Shown one piece after another: positions 51,914-60,116 of a stretch of DNA of 64,000 bases (the stretch's first letter is position 1; each line of letters starts with the position of its first letter). Both the position numbers and the translations under genes were made by a program. Source of the DNA: an uncultured Muribaculaceae bacterium (GTDB lineage Bacteria > Bacteroidota > Bacteroidia > Bacteroidales > Muribaculaceae); the NCBI GenBank assembly GCA_944321875.1, contig CALUMX010000009.1:1-64000 (forward strand). Reading direction: 5' to 3'. Below the pieces are notes generated by a model, which made no database searches, was not told the DNA's origin, and worked only from the letters and a program-made list of their open reading frames with translations.

Positions 51914-52957
51914 TTAGTTATTATCAATAGAGCCCACTGTCCGTATCTGGGGAGTGGGGTTGAGGGGGTCGTTGCAGAAGATGACGAGTGAGGAGTTGAG
52001 CACCTCGGTGGTCAGCTTGGAGGCATCGAGCCGCAGCACGATGTCGGCCTTCTCGCCCGGTTGCAGCGTGGAAGGAACGCTGACGACCGTAACGGCATCC
52101 TCCATGCTCGTCACGCGCTGTAGCCGTAGCGGCTGGCTGCCGGCGTTGGCAACGGTGAGGCGGCGTTCGACGATGCCTTTCATCGGTGAGAAGTCCACCT
52201 TGCCGGCCACTTCTATCACCGGTCGCTTCTCGCTCTGCCGCATCGGGTGGTCGGGGATGACCTGCGCCGTCACTTCCAGCGGGAAACGCGCGCCACGGTC
52301 GTCGCAGAGGACGACTTGGTGTGACAGGAGTCCGAAATCCTCGTCCTTGGGTGAAAGTGTGACTCCGACGGTTGCCAGTTCATAGGGCGGAAGCGCCTGA
52401 ATCCAGATGGCTTCTTTCATGCAGTCCGGCAGGTTCTCGAGATGCAGCCTGAGCGTGTCGGCGGTCGGATTGTAGACCGTCACGTTGGCCGTACGGCGGC
52501 TGTGCTGCTTGATTTTACCGAAGGAAATCTGCGGATAGTCCAGCCTCAGGTTTCCTGCCTGTATCGGATAAAAACTGTTGAGCGTAGAGTCGGAGGCAAT
52601 CACTTTGCCTTTTATCTTCAGCATATGCGGCTCGTCGGAGATGGTGACGGCAATCAGCTTGTCAAACGTACCGGGGCGGAACTTCGGGTCAAACGCCACT
52701 TCGAGGCGCAGGCTGTCGCCGGCGGCAACGGTGCGGTGGTCGTAGGTGACCAGCGTACAGCCGCACGAGGAACGGATGCGTTGCACAGTGATGCTGTCGC
52801 TGCCGCAGTTGTGGAGCGTGAACGAGGTGTGTACCTTGCCTGCGTCCTCGCGTATCGTGCCGAAGGAATGCTCCGTTTTGTCCCATTCCACGCGGATTTC
52901 GGCGTGGGCAAGGGCGGCAGTCGCGATGAGTAACAGCAGGAACAGTCGTCGCATCAT
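51914..52957 (-). CDS. DUF1573 domain protein, long form
   Basis: The 347-residue protein has a signal peptide (about residues 1-19) and at least two DUF1573-type Ig-like units: EWDKTEHSFGTIREDAGKVH with RSSCGCTLVTYDHRTVAAGD (residues 25-110), and a second pair near INLRLDYPQISFGKIKQHS / ANVTVYNP. The cysteine-containing SCGCT motif is the family hallmark. Role unknown; DUF1573 proteins are envelope proteins common in Bacteroidota. It starts 6 bp after the shorter DUF1573 gene. Confidence 0.9.
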   Translation of the reverse strand: MMRRLFLLLLIATAALAHAEIRVEWDKTEHSFGTIREDAGKVHTSFTLHNCGSDSITVQRIRSSCGCTLVTYDHRTVAAGDSLRLEVAFDPKFRPGTFDKLIAVTISDEPHMLKIKGKVIASDSTLNSFYPIQAGNLRLDYPQISFGKIKQHSRRTANVTVYNPTADTLRLHLENLPDCMKEAIWIQALPPYELATVGVTLSPKDEDFGLLSHQVVLCDDRGARFPLEVTAQVIPDHPMRQSEKRPVIEVAGKVDFSPMKGIVERRLTVANAGSQPLRLQRVTSMEDAVTVVSVPSTLQPGEKADIVLRLDASKLTTEVLNSSLVIFCNDPLNPTPQIRTVGSIDNN

Positions 52958-52963
52958 GGCCGG

Positions 52964-53341
52964 TTATTTTTTAGGAATTACGTTGCCCTTGATGCGCAGG
53001 TAAACGGAGCCGCTGCTCGCATTGACCGTAACGACCTTGTCGAACGGACCTTTCTGGCTCTTGGGGTTGTAGACGAGCTTAATCTTACCCTTCTCGTTGG
53101 TCTTGATAGGGTTGCGGGGATAGTCGGTCGCCGTACAGCCGCACGAGGAGCGCACGTTATAGATGATAACCGGACGCTTGCCGGTGTTCTTAAACTCAAA
53201 ATTGTAGCTTACTGGCCCGTTGGCTTCTTTCACATACCCGAAATTGTGGGTTGTTTCCGAAAACTGGATGCTGTTTTTCTCCTCTGACCGGGCAGGGAAA
53301 AATGCGCACAGGGCGATTATGAATAGAATAATTTGTTTCAT
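52964..53341 (-). CDS. DUF1573 domain protein, short form
   Basis: The 125-residue protein has a signal peptide (about residues 1-19, ending FPARSEE) and one complete DUF1573 unit: IQFSETTHNFGYVKEANGPV, VRSSCGCTATDYPRNPIK and a closing VYLRIKGNVI. It resembles the first unit of the adjacent long form, consistent with local duplication. A TAAGTTTG -7 box lies upstream. Confidence 0.92.
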   Translation of the reverse strand: MKQIILFIIALCAFFPARSEEKNSIQFSETTHNFGYVKEANGPVSYNFEFKNTGKRPVIIYNVRSSCGCTATDYPRNPIKTNEKGKIKLVYNPKSQKGPFDKVVTVNASSGSVYLRIKGNVIPKK

Positions 53342-53373
53342 AGCAAATGAACGGTTCTATAATAGGAATAATG

Positions 53374-53381
53374 CAAACTTA
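53374..53381 (-). promoter_or_regulatory. -7 box (TAAGTTTG) of the DUF1573-meaB operon
   Basis: TAAGTTTG on the minus strand lies 32 bp before the short DUF1573 start. Confidence 0.6.
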
Positions 53382-53515
53382 CGGAAAATTGTTTGGATAA
53401 ACTAACAAAATCGGCAGATTGAGATGGTGAAAATTTGATAAAAGCCGTTGTCTGCAGCATGACAATTTGGATAAGTCTAAAATCCTCAACTTATAAGTAA
53501 ATCATTTGTAAATAT

Positions 53516-53544
53516 TTTGTTTTTAATACTTTTTTGTAATTTTG
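53516..53544 (+). promoter_or_regulatory. Promoter (TTTG-N17-TAATTTTG) for the AT-rich block
   Basis: TTTG at 53516-53519 and TAATTTTG at 53537-53544 are 17 bp apart, slightly short. The next start is about 87 bp downstream. Confidence 0.55.
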
Positions 53545-53631
53545 TGGAAAAGGGGAATCCCCAATGGAATATTATTGAGGATTTTAAGTAATGTGGAACA
53601 TATTTATTGTATAATTACCAAAACCATGATT

Positions 53632-54198
53632 ATGAAACGAATCTTTATTGTTTTAATTGTCCTTTTTTCGGTTATTAGTGTGATGGCTCAGGAACACCTT
53701 TCATTTAAAGGCATTCCTATCGAAGGGAGTATAAGCGACTTTAGTCGGAAGCTAAAGTCTAAAGGAATGACTTTGACTAGAAAGGAAGGAAATTATTGGT
53801 TTTTTTCAGGAGATTTTATTGGACGGAAAGCAACAGTGTTGGTCGCTACAGCCGATGGAAAAAATGTTTTTAAGGTAGGTACTTTTTTTGATCCGAGTGG
53901 GGAATGGAATACGCTTGTTGATACCTACAACTATTGTAAAGATTTGTATACTCGTAAATACGGACAGCCTATAGCTTCTAGAGAAATGAATCCAGCTCTT
54001 TCTGATTCCAATACGGCTTTGATGCAGGAAGTGTATCAAGGTACAGTGGTCTATTTCAGTGCGTGGGAGGTTACAGGTGGTGCGATTGAACTTTCGATTG
54101 GAAAGTCTTCCGGTTTATATGAGGGTATGGTGGCGATTATTTATCGTGACGCTCAAAATGCGGAAGTCAAAATGCAAGAAGATTTGAATGACATTTAG
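53632..54198 (+). CDS. Hypothetical secreted protein in the AT-rich block
   Basis: No family recognised with certainty. The 188-residue protein has a signal peptide (about residues 1-19, ending ISVMAQ), followed by HLSFKGIPIEGSISDFSRKL, a common start of small Bacteroidota exported proteins, and a mixed alpha/beta body. I chose ATG at 53632 for the signal sequence over the ATG two codons before. The gene is AT-rich, unlike those before 53.3 kb. It precedes a lipoprotein gene by about 115 bp. Confidence 0.75.
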   Translation: MKRIFIVLIVLFSVISVMAQEHLSFKGIPIEGSISDFSRKLKSKGMTLTRKEGNYWFFSGDFIGRKATVLVATADGKNVFKVGTFFDPSGEWNTLVDTYNYCKDLYTRKYGQPIASREMNPALSDSNTALMQEVYQGTVVYFSAWEVTGGAIELSIGKSSGLYEGMVAIIYRDAQNAEVKMQEDLNDI

Positions 54199-54314
54199 AA
54201 TGCAGCAGTATGTTTATTGATTAAATACTACAAATTCAAAATTGTTGTCGGTATTTTATTGATTTTAAAAGAAGTAGGCCAATTCTTGTGTTTTATATTA
54301 AATTTTCATATGCT

Positions 54315-54737
54315 ATGAAGAGTGTTATGTTACCGCTGTTATTTTGCATCTTACTGTCGGTTGGAGGTTGTGCTGAAAAGGAATCAAAGTTGGAAGTATC
54401 GGAAAAAATATCTGAGCAGTTAGTGCAGGTATCTGATATGGAGCGATATAAACTTTTTCCAACACAGAATTTGTGGACCTTTATTAAGCTAGATACACAA
54501 ACAGGTCAAATGTGGCAACTGCAGTATAGTGTAAATGATAAAAGTGAGCGTTTGGAATATGACCTTAATCCTTATCCTCTGATTACTGATAAACAGGAGA
54601 AAGTCAATGGACGTTTTGAACTTTACCCGACTCAGAATATCTATAACTTTATTTTGCTTGATCAAATAGATGGTAAAACATGGCAGGTCCAGTGGGCGAT
54701 TGAAGAGGAAAATCGTGTGGTTTTACCTATCAGATAA
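54315..54737 (+). CDS. Lipoprotein with duplicated YPTQN-W.Q motif
   Basis: The 140-residue protein has a lipobox SVGGC and two related segments of about 35 residues: RYKLFPTQNLWTFIKLDTQT followed by GQMWQLQYSV, and RFELYPTQNIYNFILLDQID followed by GKTWQVQWAI. Each ends in a W-Q-x-Q strand, suggesting a pair of beta-hairpin repeats. Function is unknown. It lies 82 bp upstream of the helicase gene. Confidence 0.78.
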   Translation: MKSVMLPLLFCILLSVGGCAEKESKLEVSEKISEQLVQVSDMERYKLFPTQNLWTFIKLDTQTGQMWQLQYSVNDKSERLEYDLNPYPLITDKQEKVNGRFELYPTQNIYNFILLDQIDGKTWQVQWAIEEENRVVLPIR

Positions 54738-54819
54738 ATAGATAAATATATTTGAAGAATTGGTTTTACTCTCTTTTGTGTATCTTGATGGTTTGTTATA
54801 AAGAAAATTATATTGGAAT

Positions 54820-57420
54820 ATGCAGTTAATAATTATTGTTGTTATTTGTCTTGGCGTCATTGTGGCGGTTGGAATTGCTGTAGTACGGATGCGACTTAAA
54901 AAACAGGCTAAGGAATTATCAGATCGGCTGAGTCACATTGCTGCGTATCGCGACAAATCCAATACGGAGCAGGTTGAGTCGAAGGACGTTGTGTCAACTG
55001 ATATTCCGGCGGCTCTAAGTAGCTGTTTTGAGGGGAGGATAATATCAGCTGCTCAGGAAAAGGAATTTACTGATTATTATTCTCTGTATTTTCAGGAAGT
55101 CTATCCTCTTCTTCGAAAACTTGATATGTATAAGATTGCTCTGTCTGATACACTTTCTGGTCTGGTGTCTGATTTTGAACATATTAGTGAATTTGTTAGA
55201 CAACATAACAACGGAGTAATTAATAGGTTGCTCGATATACACAAAGATTTTTTTGACCATTGTCTGAAATATCCGTTGGATAGTCAGCAGAGACGTTCTA
55301 TTGTGTCAGAAGAAGATAATTGTTTAGTAGTTAGTAGTGCTGGTAGCGGCAAGACATCTTCAATTGTGGGAAAAGTCAAGTATCTTATCGAAATTAAGGC
55401 TGTTGATCCTAGGAAAATATTGCTGATAAGCTATACAAATAAAGCGGCTGCTGAGCTTACTGACAGAATGGCGACTGATGGATTAAGAGGTTATACGTTT
55501 CATAAGTTGGCTTTGGATATCATAGGGAAAGCAACAGGTGTCAAACCGTCGGTCTGTGACAATACAGATGCCTTGTTTATAGATATATATCATAATCTAT
55601 TGACAGAACCTGGTTTTAAGAAGAATGTCTTGGAATATTTCGTGGATTATCCGGTTAATGAGGCTGACTGGGAACAGCATAAGAACGAAAGACGAGAACA
55701 GTTGTCAGAACTAAAATCTGTGCAATTGAAAGCTATGTTTCCTGATATGGATGGTAAAACAATTTATGTTAGGAGCGAGCAGGAGCAGAAACTCTGTTTT
55801 ATCTTGTCGTCACTTGGGGTGAGATTTAGGTATGAAGAACCGTATGAGCATCAGTTAGCAGATGAAATGCATTCCCAATATTGTCCGGATTTCTCAATAT
55901 ACTTTGAGCAAAAGGGTGTAACTCGGCGTATTTATTTGGAACATTTTGGAGTGGATGAACACAGTCTTGTTCCAGCTTGGTTCGCAAAGGATAAGAATAT
56001 AACATATGAAGAAGCTAACCAGAAATACAATGATGGTATAACATGGAAGAAAGCAGCTCACGAAAAGTTCGGAACACAATTATTAGTAACATCAAGTGCT
56101 GATTTCTATCAGTCAGATATAAAAGCTAAGCTTCGGAAATTATTAAAAGATGCAGGTGTGCCGATTCAGGAAAAGACAGCAGAGGAATTGTATGATTTGG
56201 TTTTGCCCAAGGGTAGTAAGCAGGAAAAAGCTTTTGTGAGGCTTGTTGTGACTTTTGTGACATTGGTAAAATCAAGTTGCAAGCCGATTGCTGATATTTT
56301 GGAACAAGCAGACAATGCGGGAGACAAGAGAAGCGGGTTTATTATCCGAAATATATTTCTTCCTGTATATGAGCGTTATGTTGAGGCGTTAAGAAACCGG
56401 GGACAGATTGATTTTACAGATGCAATATTGCAGGCGACTGAGATTTGTAGGACATCGCATCCGGTTGCATATAACTATATAATCGTGGATGAATTCCAGG
56501 ATATATCGGTTGACCGCTACAATTTCTTGAAAGTGTTGAGAGAGGGGAACCCTCCTGCAAAGTTGTATTGTGTTGGAGATGATTGGCAGTCCATATACCG
56601 CTTTTCAGGAAGTGATATGTCACTGTTCAATCAATTTCCTGACTATTTCGGACCAACCGAAATAAACAAAATTGAGACAACATACAGATTTGGAGAGCCT
56701 TTGGTATCGTTGTCTTCTCAGTTTATCCAGCGTAATGGCGCCCAGATAAGAAAGAACATACATCCGTTCAATCCAGACGTGAGAACAGAATTGGAATTTT
56801 GTTCGTATGATAGGCGGGATTACTGTAAGACAATCGGCCAGCTTATTTCTTCTCTTCCTCCAGATAAATCGGTCTTTTTATTGGGTCGCTATTCATTTGA
56901 TGATTATTATTTATCTTTTATGTACCAATGCATAAAGGAGGGAGACAAATTCTACTATGTGATAAGCGGGCGTAAAATCGAGTTCTTAACTGTGCATAAG
57001 TCAAAGGGACTTGAGGCTGATTATGTAGTACTTCTGCAGTGCAATAAAGACACTTATGGTTTCCCATCGCTTATTAGTGACGATCCCGTATTGAATTATG
57101 TGTTGACAAGAGGAGACCAATTTCCGTGCGGAGAAGAACGCCGATTGTTTTATGTGGCGATAACAAGAGCCAAAATCAAAACGTTTGTGCTTTATGATAG
57201 GCGTTTCCCTTCTGTCTTTGTGAATGAGTTCTTACATCCAGAGAAAGTATCGGTGGAAAGTTATGTGAAGCATCCTAATGCCAATAAAAGATGGACGGAT
57301 AAGGCTGATCAGTTCTTGTTGAAGTTGGATAGTGAAGGTAAAAGTGTGAAGTACATAGCGGCAAAGATGGGAAGAAGTCAGACTTCTATAGTGATGCGAT
57401 TGAATAAACTCAAGCAGTAA
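54820..57420 (+). CDS. Membrane-anchored UvrD-like helicase with predicted embedded nuclease and C-terminal HTH
   Basis: The 866-residue protein has an N-terminal transmembrane helix (about residues 3-23), then a UvrD/HelD-like SF1 helicase: Walker A AGSGKT at 174-179, motif Ia ISYTNKAAAEL, Walker B VDEFQD at 556-561, motif III GDDWQSIYRFSG and motif VI RRLFYVAITRA (774-784). Between domains 1A and 1B there is an insert around residues 300-420 with the likely PD-(D/E)XK core: Glu320/Glu322, PDF at 356-358 and Glu374 in YLEHFG. The C-terminal 40 residues (WTDKADQFLLKL, AAKMGRSQTSIVMRLNKL) form an HTH-like domain. The AT-rich composition suggests acquisition. Nuclease activity is inference; other SF1 helicases with inserts are possible. 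Confidence 0.82.
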   Translation: MQLIIIVVICLGVIVAVGIAVVRMRLKKQAKELSDRLSHIAAYRDKSNTEQVESKDVVSTDIPAALSSCFEGRIISAAQEKEFTDYYSLYFQEVYPLLRKLDMYKIALSDTLSGLVSDFEHISEFVRQHNNGVINRLLDIHKDFFDHCLKYPLDSQQRRSIVSEEDNCLVVSSAGSGKTSSIVGKVKYLIEIKAVDPRKILLISYTNKAAAELTDRMATDGLRGYTFHKLALDIIGKATGVKPSVCDNTDALFIDIYHNLLTEPGFKKNVLEYFVDYPVNEADWEQHKNERREQLSELKSVQLKAMFPDMDGKTIYVRSEQEQKLCFILSSLGVRFRYEEPYEHQLADEMHSQYCPDFSIYFEQKGVTRRIYLEHFGVDEHSLVPAWFAKDKNITYEEANQKYNDGITWKKAAHEKFGTQLLVTSSADFYQSDIKAKLRKLLKDAGVPIQEKTAEELYDLVLPKGSKQEKAFVRLVVTFVTLVKSSCKPIADILEQADNAGDKRSGFIIRNIFLPVYERYVEALRNRGQIDFTDAILQATEICRTSHPVAYNYIIVDEFQDISVDRYNFLKVLREGNPPAKLYCVGDDWQSIYRFSGSDMSLFNQFPDYFGPTEINKIETTYRFGEPLVSLSSQFIQRNGAQIRKNIHPFNPDVRTELEFCSYDRRDYCKTIGQLISSLPPDKSVFLLGRYSFDDYYLSFMYQCIKEGDKFYYVISGRKIEFLTVHKSKGLEADYVVLLQCNKDTYGFPSLISDDPVLNYVLTRGDQFPCGEERRLFYVAITRAKIKTFVLYDRRFPSVFVNEFLHPEKVSVESYVKHPNANKRWTDKADQFLLKLDSEGKSVKYIAAKMGRSQTSIVMRLNKLKQ

Positions 57421-57556
57421 CGGTACCGGTTTGCCCAGATTTACTCTCTAAAACAAACACGCTATTGGATGTCTGTTGTGGAATAGTGACCTTCAGAGCG
57501 AATAATTTGTTGACAAGAGAATTTTAATTGGTTTCGTTGTTGTGGAAAGTTTTCTG

Positions 57557-57598
57557 TACAAAACTACTACAGTTGTCAGGAATTGTGGTAGTTTTGTA
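57557..57598. promoter_or_regulatory. Inverted repeat overlapping a -7 box
   Basis: TACAAAACTAC (57557-57567) and GTAGTTTTGTA (57588-57598) are perfect complements. The right arm contains TAGTTTTG (57589-57596), matching the -7 consensus, 29 bp before the protease start. This would suit an operator, but no regulator is identified. The rest of 57421-57624 shows no gene. Confidence 0.55.
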
Positions 57599-57624
57599 CT
57601 ATGTACTTATTTTGATGGATTATT

Positions 57625-58827
57625 ATGAAAAACATGGTTTTAGCGTTGGTTTGCGTGCTGGTGGCGTTGGTGACGCAGGCTCAGACTAAGGATGTGCCGA
57701 CCGGGGCGATTCCGTTTATTTTTGACAGTCATTTGTATCTGCAGGTGACGTTGAATGACTCTGTTCCGGTCACTGTCATCTATGACACGGGTGCGGACTT
57801 TCTGTATATGGATGAGGATTATCTGGCGTTGAACCGTCTTCAGGATGCGTTCGGAAAAAAAGGCAAGGCCAAGATGGGTGGTGCCGGGAACAGCGACCCG
57901 AAGTCCGTTGATATATTCATTGAGCCGGTGAAGATTAGGTGTGGTGAAATGACTTATCAAAACAGGCCGACTCCTGTCATCCGGTTGCGCGATATTCTCG
58001 GACGGTACGTTGACGGGTTGTTGGGAAATACGCACTTGCTGAGTGCGCCGCTGGAGATTAATTTCAGTAAAGGCTACCTGCGACAGCTGGATGAGCCGGT
58101 TTCAGCAGATATGCTTGACGGTTACAGAAAGCTTGACGTGCGGTTTGAGGATAACCGCATCGATGTCAAGGCGCGTCTGCAAATCGATTCCCTGAATGTG
58201 GTGGAAGGCTGGTTCAGAATGGATTTGGGCTGCGGTTCTGCCATCGTACTCACCAATGAGACGGCATCCTCGCTTGTGCTTAACGATGTGCCTAAGGCTT
58301 ATTTCTCGACGCAGGCCGGCGGTGTGGGTGGCGGCTCGGACGATGTCTCGGTAAGGGCGGCTCGGTTTGAAATGGCAGGTACGCTCCAAAATCTTGTCAT
58401 AGACTATTCGCTGAACGAGAAAGGGGCTTTGTCATCGGGCAGACCTTATGTCGGTCTCATCGGCAATGAGATATGGTCGCTGTACGATATCGTTTTAGAC
58501 CCGGAGAATTCCGCGGTATGGGTGAAGCGTAACGGTAATGTCGGGTCTTATTCAAAGTCCTCGACTACCCACATGGCAGTTTTCGACCGTACCGACATTT
58601 GTGACGGGTGGATTGTGAACGGTCTTTACAAAGATGGTATTGCCGAGCAGGCGGGCATCGAGATAGGTGACGTAATTATTGCCATTAACGGCCGGCCGGT
58701 CAAGGAAATAACATGGGAAGAACAGCGACGTGGATTAGGACTGACTGGCGAGACAAAATATACGGTAAGGAAGGCTGATGGAAGAATTGCCGTCTATACG
58801 CTCTTTATCCGTGACCAGATTATTTGA
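57625..58827 (+). CDS. Retropepsin-like aspartic protease with PDZ domain
   Basis: The 400-residue protein has a signal peptide (about residues 1-19) and two aspartyl protease-like halves: the N-terminal one with VTVIYDTGADFLYMDE (canonical DTG), the second with FRMDLGCGSAIVLTNE (DLG, where a DTG or DSG is expected). A PDZ-like domain follows (about residues 320-400), with GWIVNGLYKDGIAEQAGIEIGD and IIAINGRPV. This matches the Bacteroidota aspartyl protease-PDZ proteins (PF13650-type). It probably acts in the periplasm; substrates are unknown. Confidence 0.88.
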   Translation: MKNMVLALVCVLVALVTQAQTKDVPTGAIPFIFDSHLYLQVTLNDSVPVTVIYDTGADFLYMDEDYLALNRLQDAFGKKGKAKMGGAGNSDPKSVDIFIEPVKIRCGEMTYQNRPTPVIRLRDILGRYVDGLLGNTHLLSAPLEINFSKGYLRQLDEPVSADMLDGYRKLDVRFEDNRIDVKARLQIDSLNVVEGWFRMDLGCGSAIVLTNETASSLVLNDVPKAYFSTQAGGVGGGSDDVSVRAARFEMAGTLQNLVIDYSLNEKGALSSGRPYVGLIGNEIWSLYDIVLDPENSAVWVKRNGNVGSYSKSSTTHMAVFDRTDICDGWIVNGLYKDGIAEQAGIEIGDVIIAINGRPVKEITWEEQRRGLGLTGETKYTVRKADGRIAVYTLFIRDQII

Positions 58828-58857
58828 TTGAAAGGCCACTTCTTTATTTACAGGAAT

Positions 58858-59277
58858 ATGGAACAGAAAGCTAAAGTATATAAATCGAAGGTTGACGGAT
58901 GGCTGGTGGCCGTGATTTATGGGTTTCTTGCCGTAGTTTTCGTGCCTATGACGGTCCTTGATTTTCAGTGGATAGTGGGTGTAATCGGGGTGGGGACAGT
59001 TGCGTTTGTATCGTTGGTGATGTTTGGCTTTCGTTACCGGATTGCGGACGGAATGCTGACGATTAAGTGTTGCTGCTTCACGGCAGGGAAATGCGATGTG
59101 CAGAAGATGGTCTCCATCCGGCCGACGCGCACTTGCCTGTCGGCTCCGGCCGCTTCCCTCGACCGGTTGGAGATACGGTTAGGGAAACGCGGCACGGTAA
59201 TCGTGTCGCCCCGCGACAAGCAGGCTTTCATCGCCCACCTTCAATTCCTCAATCCAGCCATCCGCGTCGAATCCTGA
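58858..59277 (+). CDS. Small membrane protein with PH-like domain
   Basis: The 139-residue protein has two transmembrane helices (about residues 15-32 and 40-60) and a C-terminal beta-rich part, RYRIADGMLTIKCCCF and LDRLEIRLGKRGTVIVSPRD, resembling the bacterial PH-like domain family that includes SunI. I chose the ATG at 58858; a TTG at 58828 would overlap the protease stop region. It is 30 bp after the protease gene. Function is not known. Confidence 0.72.
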   Translation: MEQKAKVYKSKVDGWLVAVIYGFLAVVFVPMTVLDFQWIVGVIGVGTVAFVSLVMFGFRYRIADGMLTIKCCCFTAGKCDVQKMVSIRPTRTCLSAPAASLDRLEIRLGKRGTVIVSPRDKQAFIAHLQFLNPAIRVES

Positions 59278-59279
59278 TG

Positions 59280-60116
59280 TTAGTCTGAAAGAATATTCCA
59301 TGTAATGCAGTTGAGTGCACCGCCTTCGTTGGCTATTCCGGTGATGGAAATGGAAAAAATACGGTCTGCGTAGTCCGGGAAAAGTTGGGTGATTTGTTGG
59401 TGTGCCTGGGCATCTTCTTCGGCGTTGAAGGCCGGAATGACAATCAATTGGCTTGTTTGCAGATAGTTGATGTAAGCCCAGCTGTGCCGGTGTGGGCGTG
59501 ACGTGTTGTAGGAAAGGGTGTGAACATTGAACTTCTTGGAAAGTTGATTGGCTATTTTGTCGGCAGAAGCAGGGTCGAAGTCATAATAGTTGGTCATGAG
59601 AACTTCTTTGTCTCTGATAAAACGTACAACTCCGTCTGCATGTCCGTATTTCTCCATTTTATCCCAGTAAATGAGCAAAACTTCACACTGGAAAAGAGAT
59701 TCAAGTTGAGCTATAAGTTCTACCTTGGAATAGTTCCGTCTGTTTTCTTCCACCACCTTTTCTGTCATAATAACGCAATCGTCACATTTAATGACGTTGC
59801 CGCCGTCAATTATGATGTCCGTTTTTATGGTTTCGATACCGAGGTCCTGCAATGTTTGCGTAGGATCTGTAATGTAGGGAATGTCGATAGAGTTATTTCT
59901 TAGATAATCAGGGAAATAGTAATATTGAATAAAGCGGTTTCGGCTTGTCTGTATGGGCATATAGTCACGGCACCAACTGTCATTGGTGTGTAGTAATAAT
60001 TTGCAGGGAACGTTATGCGACTTCAGCAGTCGGATGATGCGCTGGGTGATACGGGGATGCTGCTGGAAAGTTTGTTTGGAAATGAATACTGTATCTGTCT
60101 GTGCGTCGGTTATCAT
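59280..60116 (-). CDS. Agmatine/peptidyl-arginine deiminase family protein, short form
   Basis: The 278-residue protein shows the guanidino-modifying fold: NDSWCRDYMPI with the binding Asp, IIIDGGNVIKCDDCVIMTEKV, the catalytic-His motif KYGHADGVVRF and the catalytic Cys in GGALNCITWN (Asn replaces the His of the usual HC). Family agmatine deiminases run about 340-370 residues; this lacks the N-terminal WEPHEAVWL block. It may deiminate agmatine or another guanidino substrate. It begins 4 bp inside the preceding gene (ATGA), a coupled pair. Confidence 0.8.
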   Translation of the reverse strand: MITDAQTDTVFISKQTFQQHPRITQRIIRLLKSHNVPCKLLLHTNDSWCRDYMPIQTSRNRFIQYYYFPDYLRNNSIDIPYITDPTQTLQDLGIETIKTDIIIDGGNVIKCDDCVIMTEKVVEENRRNYSKVELIAQLESLFQCEVLLIYWDKMEKYGHADGVVRFIRDKEVLMTNYYDFDPASADKIANQLSKKFNVHTLSYNTSRPHRHSWAYINYLQTSQLIVIPAFNAEEDAQAHQQITQLFPDYADRIFSISITGIANEGGALNCITWNILSD

